This document shows positions 8,332-16,875 of a stretch of 64,000 bases of DNA, in pieces; the stretch's first letter is position 1; every line of letters begins with the position of its first letter. The notes below the pieces were generated by a model. The model did not search any database. It saw only the letters and a program-made list of their open reading frames with translations, and was not told the origin of the DNA. Source of the stretch: Cognatundibacterium aquatile (lineage in GTDB: Bacteria; Pseudomonadota; Gammaproteobacteria; Burkholderiales; Burkholderiaceae_D); assembly GCF_014699135.1 (NCBI RefSeq), contig NZ_JACOFT010000004.1, positions 186,001 to 250,000 of the forward strand. Direction: 5' to 3'. A program made the translations under genes and the position numbers.

Positions 8332-10158
8332 CTAGCTCTTTCGCTTTCTGTCAAAGATCATGGGTCGGCTATTCAGCTTGTTGGCGTGAACTTCCGCTTC
8401 CTTTAGCTTTTCCTTCAGCTTATAGATATGATCTGCCAGACTCCTCTGGCATTTATCGATTCCCCATCGATCCAGAAACTTCGGGAATGCGAATTCTATT
8501 TCGTTGTTCAGATGAGCTGAGATTTGCATTTCTTCGGCACGAAGTTCCGATACCTCGGATTCAGTTAGAATTTCTGGTCCGGTGAGGAACGCGGCTGTTG
8601 ACAGCACGTCGCTAAGTTCTCGTGCATAGAAGTTGTCTGCTTCTTGCCAACTCCCAAATGAGGACCGCTTAAACGTTCCAGCCTTATCCGGCGACGCACG
8701 ATAAGCGACGTACGTTTTGCTCATCCATGAGGGCATCATGGTCTGTAGTTGTATTCCACTTTTGCACGCGGCAAGTTCTTCAAACAATGAAATCGCTAAA
8801 CGTAGATTGTTGATCGCGAAATATTTGGAGAATCTGTAGGGATCAATGCTCTGTAGAAAGCCAAGGCATTCCTGCCAGTGAACCCACGACACGGTGGCTT
8901 CTTCGTAGAACCGTTTAGCGAATGCATCATCAGAACTTTTTACGAATGCAGCGGCGTGATATTCAGCGATGCTCTTATGAAGGAACGTCGCGTCTCCGAC
9001 ACCTTCCTCTAGCATCAGGCATGCAACCTTGGTTATGTCCTTTCTGAACGCAGATTCCTTGCATGCTGATCCTTCAAGGTAGTCTTGTGCAAGCTCAAAG
9101 GCTTCATTGAACTGTGCTGGACTCAGAGTCCGGCTGGTTCCGAGTTGAAGGCTCATGAAACAGAATGCCTCAAAGAGGGCTTGGAGTTTCCTTTCTGAGA
9201 GTCCTGAGTGGTGCTCTCTTTCAAAGGCGGCCTTAAGCTTATCGTGGCGAGTAAAGACTGTGTAAAAAAGTCTATCAAAGAACTCGGGGAGGTCGGCTGG
9301 AATCTGCTTTTCGGATTGGTAGACAAATACTACCAAGGTTAACATCAGGGGGGTGACAATCAACCCCGCTACTTGACTCGGACTCGACTGAATTGCGTGC
9401 ACGATATCGACAATTTTGACGGGTTCAAGACCTAGTGCCTGCAGAAATGGAGGGTAGTCTGCTGCATGCAACGGAGCGACTTCCAGTACTCGAAAGGAGT
9501 TGAGTTTTTGAACCTCGTTGTTTGGTCTTGAAGTTACAATTATCTGAAGTTCCGGGAATTTTTGCGCAAGGTGTTCGAGGTCAAGAGTCGCTTGTCTAAC
9601 CAGTGGCGTTTCCAATTCATCGAAGCCATCGAGGAGTACTACAATCTTTCCTGATGCAGCCAGATATTCGAACAATGCATCGTCTACATTAACATCATAA
9701 GCCGACAATGCTTTGTGAATAGATGCGATTAATGGAGTCGATTTTGTGACTTTTCTCAGCTCAAGAAAGATCGGTAGGCGTCGGTTGTCCTTACGGAGAA
9801 TTTCTTGGAGTGCCAGATAGCGAAGTAGAATCGATTTTCCTTGGCCAACGATGCCTTGAATGACTATGCAGCCTTCACCAAGATCGGTAATTGACTCTAG
9901 GACCGTTGATCTTTCTTCAGCAGAACGAAGCCTACTCGGATAGTAGAAACTTCTGAGTGAAACATTCTTTTCTGGGCTCCATATCGTTCGCACAGAGTCG
10001 ATGTCGGAAAGTTGTCTAGCAATCTTCTTTGAGAATCCTGTCGCGGTCCAGCGGTCAAGCGACCTTTGGACTGTTCCCTTTGCGCCGTCGTAAATGTCTT
10101 TTATTATCGGAGACGCTGCCTTTGCTATCGCTGATAATCCGATTATGGTCGCGCTCAT
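8332..10158 (-). CDS. NACHT-domain STAND NTPase (bacterial NLR-like)
   Basis: 608-residue protein with a NACHT module. Walker A is GIVGQGKS (residues 102-109), Walker B is KIVVLLDGFDELE (171-183), and IIVTSRPN (206-213) follows as sensor. A winged-helix end motif, TFLHKSIAEYHAAAF, lies near residue 393. The ~100-residue N-terminal part, with SVRTIW and LRSFYYPS, resembles the helical N-terminal domain common in bacterial NACHT proteins. After NACHT there are ~200 residues without visible LRR, WD40 or TPR repeats, ending in a basic coiled coil. Some bacterial NACHT proteins are known antiphage proteins; that role here is inference. No nuclease, TIR or protease effector domain is visible. Confidence 0.88.
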   Translation of the reverse strand: MSATIIGLSAIAKAASPIIKDIYDGAKGTVQRSLDRWTATGFSKKIARQLSDIDSVRTIWSPEKNVSLRSFYYPSRLRSAEERSTVLESITDLGEGCIVIQGIVGQGKSILLRYLALQEILRKDNRRLPIFLELRKVTKSTPLIASIHKALSAYDVNVDDALFEYLAASGKIVVLLDGFDELETPLVRQATLDLEHLAQKFPELQIIVTSRPNNEVQKLNSFRVLEVAPLHAADYPPFLQALGLEPVKIVDIVHAIQSSPSQVAGLIVTPLMLTLVVFVYQSEKQIPADLPEFFDRLFYTVFTRHDKLKAAFEREHHSGLSERKLQALFEAFCFMSLQLGTSRTLSPAQFNEAFELAQDYLEGSACKESAFRKDITKVACLMLEEGVGDATFLHKSIAEYHAAAFVKSSDDAFAKRFYEEATVSWVHWQECLGFLQSIDPYRFSKYFAINNLRLAISLFEELAACKSGIQLQTMMPSWMSKTYVAYRASPDKAGTFKRSSFGSWQEADNFYARELSDVLSTAAFLTGPEILTESEVSELRAEEMQISAHLNNEIEFAFPKFLDRWGIDKCQRSLADHIYKLKEKLKEAEVHANKLNSRPMIFDRKRKS

Positions 10159-10273
10159 TTTTTCCTTAATTAACAGTAGCTGGGTTGCATCAGCTGCGGA
10201 AGTCGTGAAACCTAACTTGGGAGTTAAGGCCGCACCGAAGGCATCGGCTTTGGATGACGTATTAGGCCTCTAA
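10145..10273 (+). CDS. Possible 42-codon ORF with signal-peptide-like start
   Basis: Reads MVALIFSLINSSWVASAAEV and ends DDVLGL. It has a hydrophobic N-terminus with an Ala-rich cleavage-like site and an Ala/Lys-rich tail. It is antisense to the first codons of the NACHT gene and has no clear ribosome site. It may be chance, or a fragment of an exported protein left at the island border. Confidence 0.2.
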   Translation: MVALIFSLINSSWVASAAEVVKPNLGVKAAPKASALDDVLGL

Positions 10274-10345
10274 GGTTACAGCCGAGATTTAAGTTTGCAA
10301 GATTGCATCTTAACTCAGCGTTAAAAAATTAACCATACGCTTGCT

Positions 10346-10582
10346 ATGCCTTTTTCTATTTATCTAGTCTGGCTATGTTTGGGTATACCGGTTAAAGATA
10401 GCGCATATCCAAGCAAAAAAAAGGATCACATCAACGGCATCGCCAAAGCTCGTTTATTCGAATAGCTGCGGGAACGGAAGTGTTACCTGTATTCACGTTT
10501 CGCAACTGAAAAAACATGCCTACTGGATACGCATTTGCCTACGCTGGCAACAGACAAAAATCATCCTCAAAACTGCAGGTAA
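10346..10582 (+). pseudogene. Possible decayed ORF with one amber stop
   Basis: The frame starts MPFSIYLVWLCLGIPV and reads on to ARLFE, then TAG at 10463-10465, then LRERKCYLYSRF onward to a stop at the edge of repeat B. Apart from the amber codon it stays open for 78 sense codons. I recognise no family; chance is a real alternative. Confidence 0.2.
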
Positions 10583-10690
10583 ACAGCCTGAATTTTGCAT
10601 ACTCCCCCCTGTTTTTAATAAAACACCCTTAATCCCTTCAGAAACATTGGGCTTGTAGAGATACCCCGGGGAGTATATTTTGAGCATTTT
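10582..10690 (+). repeat. Intergenic repeat, copy B (ATACTCCCC family)
   Basis: Near-identical to copy A and in the same orientation: both begin AACAGCCTGAATT and share the CCCTTAAT and GAAACATTGGGCTTGTA core. Arms are ATACTCCCCCC near 10599 and CCGGGGAGTAT near 10668. Copies A and B bracket the NACHT island. Confidence 0.85.
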
Positions 10691-10722
10691 GACGGGGCTA
10701 GTGGCAGATGACGATGCTGGCG

Positions 10723-11409
10723 CTAGATGGCGGCCAGGCGATAGCCGACGCCGGTTTCTGTCAGCAGGTAGCGGGGTTCTGTCGGGTTGTCTTCGATTTT
10801 TGCGCGCAGTTGTGCCATGTAGAGTCGCAGGTAATGCGTGTGGTCGATGAATTCTTCGCCCCAGACATCGACCAGCAGCTGGCGGTGTGTGACGACTTTG
10901 CCGCTGCTGCGCACCAGGCGTGCAAGTAAGCTGAATTCGGTTTTGGTCAGATGCAGAACCTGGCCGTGGCGTTCGACCAGGCGGGTGCTGAGGTCGATGT
11001 GTAAGCCATCCAGCGTGTATTCGGTTGTGGCGGCGGGCACGTTGGTGCCCCGGTGGCGCAAGGCGACCCGGATGCGCGCCAGCATTTCACCGACGCTGAA
11101 TGGCTTCGTCAGATAATCGTCTGCGCCTGCATCCAGCAGGGCAATTTTTTCGGCTTCCTGGTGTCTGGCTGAAACAATCAGAATCGGCAGATTGCTTTGC
11201 TTGCGCACCTGGCGCACCAGGTCGGCTCCGTTACCATCGGGCAGGCCCAGATCGAGCACCATCACATCCGGCAACGCATGTTTTAAGATGGCGCTGGCTT
11301 CGCTGATGGAGACGGCGGTTTGCACGGTAAACCCTTCGACAGACAACGATGCCTGTATCAGTGAGCGTATCTCTTTGTCGTCTTCCACCACTAACACGCG
11401 GATGCTCAT
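10723..11409 (-). CDS. kdpE: OmpR-family response regulator, KdpE-like
   Basis: 228 residues: receiver domain (MSIRVLVVEDDKEIRSL, phospho-acceptor Asp in VMVLDLGLPDGNG, Lys in YLTKPF) followed by a winged-helix DNA-binding domain ending YLLTETGVGYRLA. The closest family is KdpE, regulator of potassium uptake. Its ATG overlaps the stop codon of the sensor gene (ATGA at 11406-11409), giving translational coupling. No kdpFABC is in the window; the nearest potassium gene is kup, past the island. Its likely target is therefore kup, which is inference. Confidence 0.88.
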   Translation of the reverse strand: MSIRVLVVEDDKEIRSLIQASLSVEGFTVQTAVSISEASAILKHALPDVMVLDLGLPDGNGADLVRQVRKQSNLPILIVSARHQEAEKIALLDAGADDYLTKPFSVGEMLARIRVALRHRGTNVPAATTEYTLDGLHIDLSTRLVERHGQVLHLTKTEFSLLARLVRSSGKVVTHRQLLVDVWGEEFIDHTHYLRLYMAQLRAKIEDNPTEPRYLLTETGVGYRLAAI

Positions 11410-12971
11410 GACAACTCTCCTGCAAGTGCGGGTGGTTGCGCATCCAGCGGTAACTGCAAGCTGAATTCGCTGCCGCCTTCCTGTGGCTGGTTCAGCACCA
11501 GATTGCCGCCATGCACAGTTGCGATGGCCTTGCAAACGGCGAGCCCGAGTCCTGAGCCGCGCTGGCTGCTGCGATCGGTGTGATCGCCACGCACATAGGG
11601 TTCAAAAATACTGAGTTGTTCGTGTTCCGGTATGCCTTTACCGCTGTCTTTCACCGAGATCCGCATCCACTGCTGATGCTGATCGGCGTTGTGTTCATCA
11701 GAACCTTGTGCGCCCTGTATGCTGACGTGCAGTTGTATGTCGCCATCGGTATATTTCAGGGCGTTTTCCAGCAAATTCGCCAGCAGTTGCGAAATCAAAA
11801 CCGGATCGACTCTGACCAATGGCAGGCCTTTCGGAAGCTGAAGCTGAATGCGTTTGTCTGTGTCATGTTGGCGCACCCGCGCCAGCACGCTGCCGATGAT
11901 TTCTTCTATGGATTCCCAATCCCGCACCAGCGATTGCGGTGTGTTTTCCAGACGCACAAGTTGCAGGGTGTTTTCTGTCAGCGCCGATAAATATCCGGCT
12001 TCTTTGATGATGCTGTCGAGCAGGTGTTCTTGTTCGGCTGTGCTGAGTTTGGCATGCTGAAGTTGCAGCGCGGATGCTGCACCGACCACGACGGCTAATG
12101 GTGTACGTAAATCATGCGAGACCGCCGCTAAAAATATGCCCTGTAATTGCTGACGCTCTGTTTCGCGTTGCGCAGCCAGAATGCTGGCGTTCAGGCTTAA
12201 TCTCAAGAGCGCCTGCGCCAGTATCGTACAAAGCGCTTCGGCATGCTGGCGGCCGCTGCTGTCATTTGCAGCAACGGATTGTATGCATACAGCGCCCAGC
12301 ATTTGTCCATGCGGATGACTATCTGCTATGGGTAAATACCATGCGTCGAGATCAGACCAGCGATTGGTGCCCGCGCCGATGACGCTGCCTTCTTTCATGC
12401 AGCATGCCATGCCATCGCGTATGGTCACCGGCAGCTCATCGCGGCAATGTAGTTTTCCGCTGGCGTCGTTCAGACCAAGCAGGTTGATGCCGGAAAAAGA
12501 ATCGTCGAACGCTTGTTGTCCTAAGCCAGAAATATCGTCAGCGCTATTGCATGCGGCGAGTTGCACCGCCAGATGTTGCAATTGTCGTGCACGTTGCTCA
12601 TTCAGATGCGCGATCTCGGTTTCTCGACGTAGGCCAGATGTCAGGCGATGAATCACCAAGGCCAGCACCAGCATCGTGATCAGTGCAATGAAATGTTCCG
12701 ACTGATCGATGCGGAAGGTCCAGCGCGGTGGCACAAAAAAGAAATTCAGCGCGGCCACCGCGGCGAGGGCGCAAGTGACAGAGTAAATCCAGCTTAACCT
12801 GTATGCCGCAATCACGACCGCCAGCACATAGATCATGGACTGGCTGGTGAGCGAGACATAAGGGTCAATCAGCGCATTGACACCGCTGGCTGATGCCAGC
12901 AGTAAAAAGATAGAAAAGCTATCTCTTAACGGGGAATGCGGTCGCTGCAGGAGCTCAGTGATTTTGTTCAT
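11406..12971 (-). CDS. kdpD: Short KdpD-like sensor histidine kinase
   Basis: 521 residues, against about 890 in E. coli KdpD. It begins at the four-segment DUF4118 membrane domain (residues ~15-115, with LNFFFVPPRWTF), then a GAF-like region (~140-270), HisKA with SHDLRTPLAVVVGA (~285) and HATPase_c with LLENALKYTDG, DSGKGIP and GSGLGLAVCKAI. The N-terminal KdpD domain and the USP domain of full KdpD are absent. KdpE follows with a 4 bp overlap. Short KdpD-like kinases are known in other bacteria; the signal sensed is uncertain. Confidence 0.85.
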   Translation of the reverse strand: MNKITELLQRPHSPLRDSFSIFLLLASASGVNALIDPYVSLTSQSMIYVLAVVIAAYRLSWIYSVTCALAAVAALNFFFVPPRWTFRIDQSEHFIALITMLVLALVIHRLTSGLRRETEIAHLNEQRARQLQHLAVQLAACNSADDISGLGQQAFDDSFSGINLLGLNDASGKLHCRDELPVTIRDGMACCMKEGSVIGAGTNRWSDLDAWYLPIADSHPHGQMLGAVCIQSVAANDSSGRQHAEALCTILAQALLRLSLNASILAAQRETERQQLQGIFLAAVSHDLRTPLAVVVGAASALQLQHAKLSTAEQEHLLDSIIKEAGYLSALTENTLQLVRLENTPQSLVRDWESIEEIIGSVLARVRQHDTDKRIQLQLPKGLPLVRVDPVLISQLLANLLENALKYTDGDIQLHVSIQGAQGSDEHNADQHQQWMRISVKDSGKGIPEHEQLSIFEPYVRGDHTDRSSQRGSGLGLAVCKAIATVHGGNLVLNQPQEGGSEFSLQLPLDAQPPALAGELS

Positions 12972-13040
12972 CTGAGCAGCGTACCATAGACGATATTAAG
13001 AACGCATCAGGATTTTCTGACTATTCAATCGCGGAAATGT

Positions 13041-13070
13041 CAGCGCCAGTTGATCACATCACTGGCGCTG
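13041..13070 (-). terminator. Hairpin downstream of udh
   Basis: CAGCGCCAGT and ACTGGCGCTG form a perfect 10 bp stem with a 10 nt loop, placed 22 bp beyond the udh stop and upstream of the kdpD-like gene. The T run is weak on both strands, so termination may be partial or Rho-assisted. Confidence 0.55.
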
Positions 13071-13092
13071 TTGTTGCAACTTATGGTTTGTA

Positions 13093-13917
13093 TTATGGTT
13101 TGTACTGTGGGCCGCTCAGAATAAAGCCGCCGCCCTGATACGTGCTGCCGACATCATCGGCATCCGGATAGCGACCTGTATCCGGAAATAAATGCGCAAA
13201 TTTATCTGAGCTGTCTTTTGGTTCGTAGCCCAGATGCGATGCCGCGTGATTACTCCACCATTTTTCACGATTGTCGGAGACACCGAATACGATGGTGTAG
13301 CCGACGCGTGGAGTGAAGGCTGCGCAACGCAGTAATTCAACTAAATCATCGTAACTCAGATAAGTCGTCAGCATGCGGCGATTGGCTGGAGCAGGGAAGG
13401 CGGAGCCTATGCGTACGCATACGGTTTCGATGCCAACGCGGTCGTAATAATAGCGGGACAGGCTTTCACCAAAACATTTACTGACGCCGTAAATACCATC
13501 AGGACGTGGTGGCATCGTCGCATCAATGAAATCAGTGGTTTTGTAAAAACCGATAGTGTGGTTAGAGCTGGCGAAAATCACGCGGCGTACTTTATGGTGA
13601 TGCGCTGCTTCGTAAATGTTGTAGGTGCCTTGAATATTGGCACGCATGATGTCTTCAAAACTGGCTTCAACGGATATGCCGCCGAAATGCAGAATCAGTT
13701 CTACATCTTTCACCAGATCCATTACCGCTGCTTTGTCGGCAAGGTCGCACTGTACGACTTCTTCGCCTTCTTGCGCAGCACCCAGATCAGCCAGATCGCT
13801 GACACGTAAAATATCCGTCCAGTCTTTGAGTTTTTCACGCAGGATTTTTCCCAGACCGCCAGCGGCGCCGGTCAATAAGATGCGGTGAAAAGGTTTTGCT
13901 GCAACTTGTTGGTTCAT
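13093..13917 (-). CDS. udh: Uronate dehydrogenase
   Basis: NAD-dependent SDR of 274 residues that oxidises D-galacturonate (and glucuronate) to the aldaro-1,5-lactone, the first oxidative step. Visible motifs: TGAAGGLGKIL (Rossmann), VIFASSNHTIGFY, and the catalytic YGVSK. The frame is open 28 codons further, but ATG 13917 has the ribosome site AGGAAAC and the right N-terminus (MNQQVAAKPFHRILLTG). It lies 107 bp after garD on the same strand. Uronate dehydrogenase fits the pectin context better than other extended SDRs. Confidence 0.88.
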   Translation of the reverse strand: MNQQVAAKPFHRILLTGAAGGLGKILREKLKDWTDILRVSDLADLGAAQEGEEVVQCDLADKAAVMDLVKDVELILHFGGISVEASFEDIMRANIQGTYNIYEAAHHHKVRRVIFASSNHTIGFYKTTDFIDATMPPRPDGIYGVSKCFGESLSRYYYDRVGIETVCVRIGSAFPAPANRRMLTTYLSYDDLVELLRCAAFTPRVGYTIVFGVSDNREKWWSNHAASHLGYEPKDSSDKFAHLFPDTGRYPDADDVGSTYQGGGFILSGPQYKP

Positions 13918-14024
13918 AGTTTCCTCGTTTTTATTTTGTGTAGTGAATCGGGTCAGTAATTGCTTAGATTGATTAACTTGATATCGGTCTGTCAGCAGCA
14001 TAGATTGCGATCAGCGATCAACAA

Positions 14025-15578
14025 TCAGGTGATTGGTGCCGGATTGAACAAGACCAGAGCATTATGGAGTTTCCAATGTTCAGCCCAGGTTTTTTTACCG
14101 CTGGCGACATCGAGCATCATGTGGAAGAGTTCCCAGCCTATATCTTCTATCGTGGCGCTACCAGTCGCAATTTTGCCGGCATTAATATCCATCAGATCAT
14201 GCCAGCGTCGCGCCAGATCATCGCGTGTCGCCACTTTAATCACTGGTACTGGTGCCAGACCATAAGGTGTGCCGCGGCCCGTGGTGAAGATATGCAGATT
14301 CATTCCGGCTGCGACTTGTAAAGTGCCGCAAATAAAATCACTGGCGGGTGTTGCTGCGTAAATCAGGCCGCGCTGCTGCAGTTTTTCGCCGGGCGATAAC
14401 ACACCTGAAATTGGTGATGAGCCTGATTTGACGATGGACCCCATGGCTTTTTCAACGATGTTAGAGAGCCCACCTTTTTTATTTCCCGGCGTCGTGTTGG
14501 CGCTGCGGTCTGCACCGCCGCGTTTCAGATAATCGTCATACCATTGCATTTCCCTGATCATGGCGTTGGCGACTTCCGGGCTCGTGGCGCGTGAAGTGAG
14601 TTGATCGATGCCGTCGCGCACTTCTGTCACTTCGGAAAACATCACGCTGGCACCCGCACGTACTAATAGGTCGGTGGCAAATCCGACCGCAGGGTTGGCG
14701 GTCACGCCGGAAAAGGCATCGCTGCCACCGCATTGCACACCGACGACCAGATCAGAAGCAGGGCATACCACGCGCTGACGTTGGTTCAGTATCGTCAACT
14801 GCGCTTTGGCCTGCTCCATGATGGATTGAATCATCGATTGAAAACCAACATGGGCGGCATCTTGCAGGCAGACAACGGGAGGCTGTGCTTCATTCTTAAT
14901 CGGGAAACTACCGGCAGGGAATAGTTTGGCTGGTTGTAATTTCTCACAACCGAGGCTGACGACCATTGCCTGTCCGCCGAAATTCGGGTTGCGGGCGATA
15001 TTTCTGATGGTACGAATCGGGATTTCTGCACCCGGCGCATCAATCGCAACACCGCAGCCATAGGTGTGTTCAATCCCAATAACGTCATCGACGTTTGGGA
15101 AATCCGGCAGTAATTCTGCTTTGATGCGTTTGACTGCATGTTCGACCACGCCTGACACGCATTGCACAGTCGTGGTGATGGCGAGGATATTACGTGTCCC
15201 GACGCTGCCATCGTCATTCCGGTAGCCCATAAACGTATGACCTTCAAGCGGGGGCAACGGTGTTGGCGATACAGTTGCAATCGGCAGATTGTCGAGTACG
15301 CGGGCATCCGGCATGCGTATCAATGTTTCATTGAGCCACTGACCACGCTTTACATCGGTGTTGGTATAGCCAATCGTCACGTTATAACGCCGGATGGCGC
15401 TGCCTTCGGGTAAATCTGTTAACGCAACTTTATGTCCCTGAGGAACATGATCAACAAGTTCCAGAGCGCAGGGGAGCACGGTATGTGCCGGCAGCCCGCC
15501 ATCATTGACGACGATGGCGACGTTGTCATCGTCGTGCATCTTGATATACAAGGGTTTTTGCTCGGAAGTAAGCTGCAT
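14025..15578 (-). CDS. garD: Galactarate dehydratase
   Basis: Cytosolic UxaA/GarD-family lyase, 517 residues against ~523 in E. coli GarD. It dehydrates galactarate to 5-dehydro-4-deoxy-D-glucarate. The short N-terminal SAF-like part (residues 1-100) is followed by the large catalytic part with [37 protein letters not shown] and [15 protein letters not shown]. These match galactarate rather than altronate dehydratase. It is first in the garD-udh unit and divergent from a GntR regulator across a 378 bp region with five palindromic sites. Confidence 0.92.
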   Translation of the reverse strand: MQLTSEQKPLYIKMHDDDNVAIVVNDGGLPAHTVLPCALELVDHVPQGHKVALTDLPEGSAIRRYNVTIGYTNTDVKRGQWLNETLIRMPDARVLDNLPIATVSPTPLPPLEGHTFMGYRNDDGSVGTRNILAITTTVQCVSGVVEHAVKRIKAELLPDFPNVDDVIGIEHTYGCGVAIDAPGAEIPIRTIRNIARNPNFGGQAMVVSLGCEKLQPAKLFPAGSFPIKNEAQPPVVCLQDAAHVGFQSMIQSIMEQAKAQLTILNQRQRVVCPASDLVVGVQCGGSDAFSGVTANPAVGFATDLLVRAGASVMFSEVTEVRDGIDQLTSRATSPEVANAMIREMQWYDDYLKRGGADRSANTTPGNKKGGLSNIVEKAMGSIVKSGSSPISGVLSPGEKLQQRGLIYAATPASDFICGTLQVAAGMNLHIFTTGRGTPYGLAPVPVIKVATRDDLARRWHDLMDINAGKIATGSATIEDIGWELFHMMLDVASGKKTWAEHWKLHNALVLFNPAPIT

Positions 15579-15956
15579 GAAATATCCTTTGCCTGGTTTT
15601 GCGGTGGTGTTATTTTTTGATTAGCGCAAAATTTTAAAAAATTGGTCAGACCAGATGATAACTGGATAGACCGAATTGCGCCGATGTCACAAAATATTTT
15701 TATTGGATCAGGTATGCGTAATTTTGTAGATTAGTTGAATTTTTAGAGTTAATTTCATTTAAATTCAATGGTTTATCGCATTTTAACTGGGAGTGCTGCG
15801 GCCGTTTCGCTATAATCTTTGCTGCCGAATTTGTGGTGAGTATGCCACTATGATAAATTTTTGGCTAGTCCAGATTGATGTTTTGGTCAGACCAAATTAG
15901 AATGGCCTGACCGAACAAAAAATGACTGGCTGTTATGTTGATAAGGTCGTCAAAAA
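15579..15956. promoter_or_regulatory. Divergent garD/gntR control region with a FadR-type operator array
   Basis: Five TGGTCnGACCA-type sites lie here. TGGTCAGACCA at 15643-15653 and TGGATAGACCG at 15663-15673 lie beside garD. TGGCTAGTCCA at 15862-15872, TTTGGTCAGACCAAA at 15882-15896 and TGGCCTGACCG at 15903-15913 lie beside gntR. Spacings of about 19-22 bp put neighbours on one DNA face. The pattern matches known FadR-subfamily GntR operators, so the adjacent regulator is the likely binder. Confidence 0.8.
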
Positions 15957-16661
15957 ATGAATAAAAAAAATAATGTGGGACATAGCGAGGCAATTTCTCA
16001 TGAGCCGCGCCTGTATCGCGTCGTGGCAGACAAGATTAAGGGATTGATTGCTGAAGAAGAAATCAAACCTGGTGAGCGTCTTCCATCTGAGCGAGATCTG
16101 GCAACAAAGCTCAGCGTATCACGCGCGTCCTTACGTGAAGCACTGATTGCACTTGAACTGAGCGGTACGGTTGAAGTGCGTGGCGGTTCTGGTGTGTATG
16201 TCAGTCAGGTGGTTGAATCAGAGGCACATTTGCCTGAAGTCGGTGCCGGGCCATTTGAAGTGTTATCGGCACGGCGCTTGATTGAATCAGAAGTCGCAGC
16301 AATTGCGGCACGTGTGGCGACTGATTCGGCGATTGACGACATTTTAAAAGCGGTACTGGAGATGGAAGCGCATCACGCGAATTACGCCAGTAATGAAAGT
16401 GCTGACAGGAATTTTCATCTGTCCATCGCCAGAGCAACAGGTAATAGCGCGTTAGTCGGTGCTGTCGAGTATTTATGGAATCAACGTGGCCGCTTATGGC
16501 ACAAATTGAAGGAGCATTTTCAGACAGAAGAATTACGTCATGAAACATTGACGGACCATAGAAACATTCTGGAGGCGATTGCCTCACATGATCCGGCGGC
16601 TGCCCGCAAAGCGATGCGGGCGCATCTGGAACGTGTAACCAGAACTTTTTCTCGCGGCTGA
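15957..16661 (+). CDS. FadR-subfamily GntR regulator of galactarate/uronate genes
   Basis: 234 residues: an N-terminal GntR winged helix (LYRVVADKIKGLIAEEEIKPGERLPSERDLATKLSVSRASLREAL, in parts) and a C-terminal FCD effector domain with RNFHLSIARATGN and a late HRNILEAIASHD helix carrying metal/ligand-binding histidines. Such proteins usually sense an organic acid and leave the operator. It is divergent from garD-udh and upstream of the TonB receptor, with the TGGTCAGACCA sites in its own promoter, so autorepression and control of garD-udh are likely. The ligand is probably a uronate or aldarate. Confidence 0.9.
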   Translation: MNKKNNVGHSEAISHEPRLYRVVADKIKGLIAEEEIKPGERLPSERDLATKLSVSRASLREALIALELSGTVEVRGGSGVYVSQVVESEAHLPEVGAGPFEVLSARRLIESEVAAIAARVATDSAIDDILKAVLEMEAHHANYASNESADRNFHLSIARATGNSALVGAVEYLWNQRGRLWHKLKEHFQTEELRHETLTDHRNILEAIASHDPAAARKAMRAHLERVTRTFSRG

Positions 16662-16698
16662 AACACTGATAAGGCAAAGACACATTTGCCAGTTTTAG

Positions 16699-16720
16699 CG
16701 GTAGAGACTACCGATTTTTC
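16699..16720 (+). terminator. Terminator of the first gntR gene
   Basis: CGGTAG-AGA-CTACCG forms a tight 6 bp stem followed by ATTTTTC, 37 bp after the gntR stop. Confidence 0.7.
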
Positions 16721-16809
16721 GACCGGCTGAGACCCCGGTGAGACACTGATATTTTTTGTGTACTCATCTTCGTCGCAGCGGCACGGAGTACGCGAGGTGC
16801 TCCAGACAA

Positions 16810-16837
16810 GTCACTCACCACCAAAACCGGGAGTGAC
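16810..16837 (+). promoter_or_regulatory. Inverted repeat in the leader of the TonB receptor gene
   Basis: GTCACTC (16810-16816) and GAGTGAC (16831-16837) are separated by 14 nt, 39 bp before the receptor start. It could be an operator or an RNA hairpin. It does not resemble either GntR palindrome in this window. Confidence 0.35.
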
Positions 16838-16875
16838 ATCGTTGATGAAAAATAGGAGTTTGAGGAGACATTAGA

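Larger units (their letters stand above)
10159..10722. other. Intergenic region upstream of the NACHT gene
   Basis: Holds the small ORF at 10145-10273, a decayed-looking frame at 10346-10582 and repeat copy B at about 10582-10690. The A/T-rich stretch 10300-10400 is the best place for the NACHT promoter on the minus strand, but no -35/-10 pair stands out. Nothing else is supported. Confidence 0.6.
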
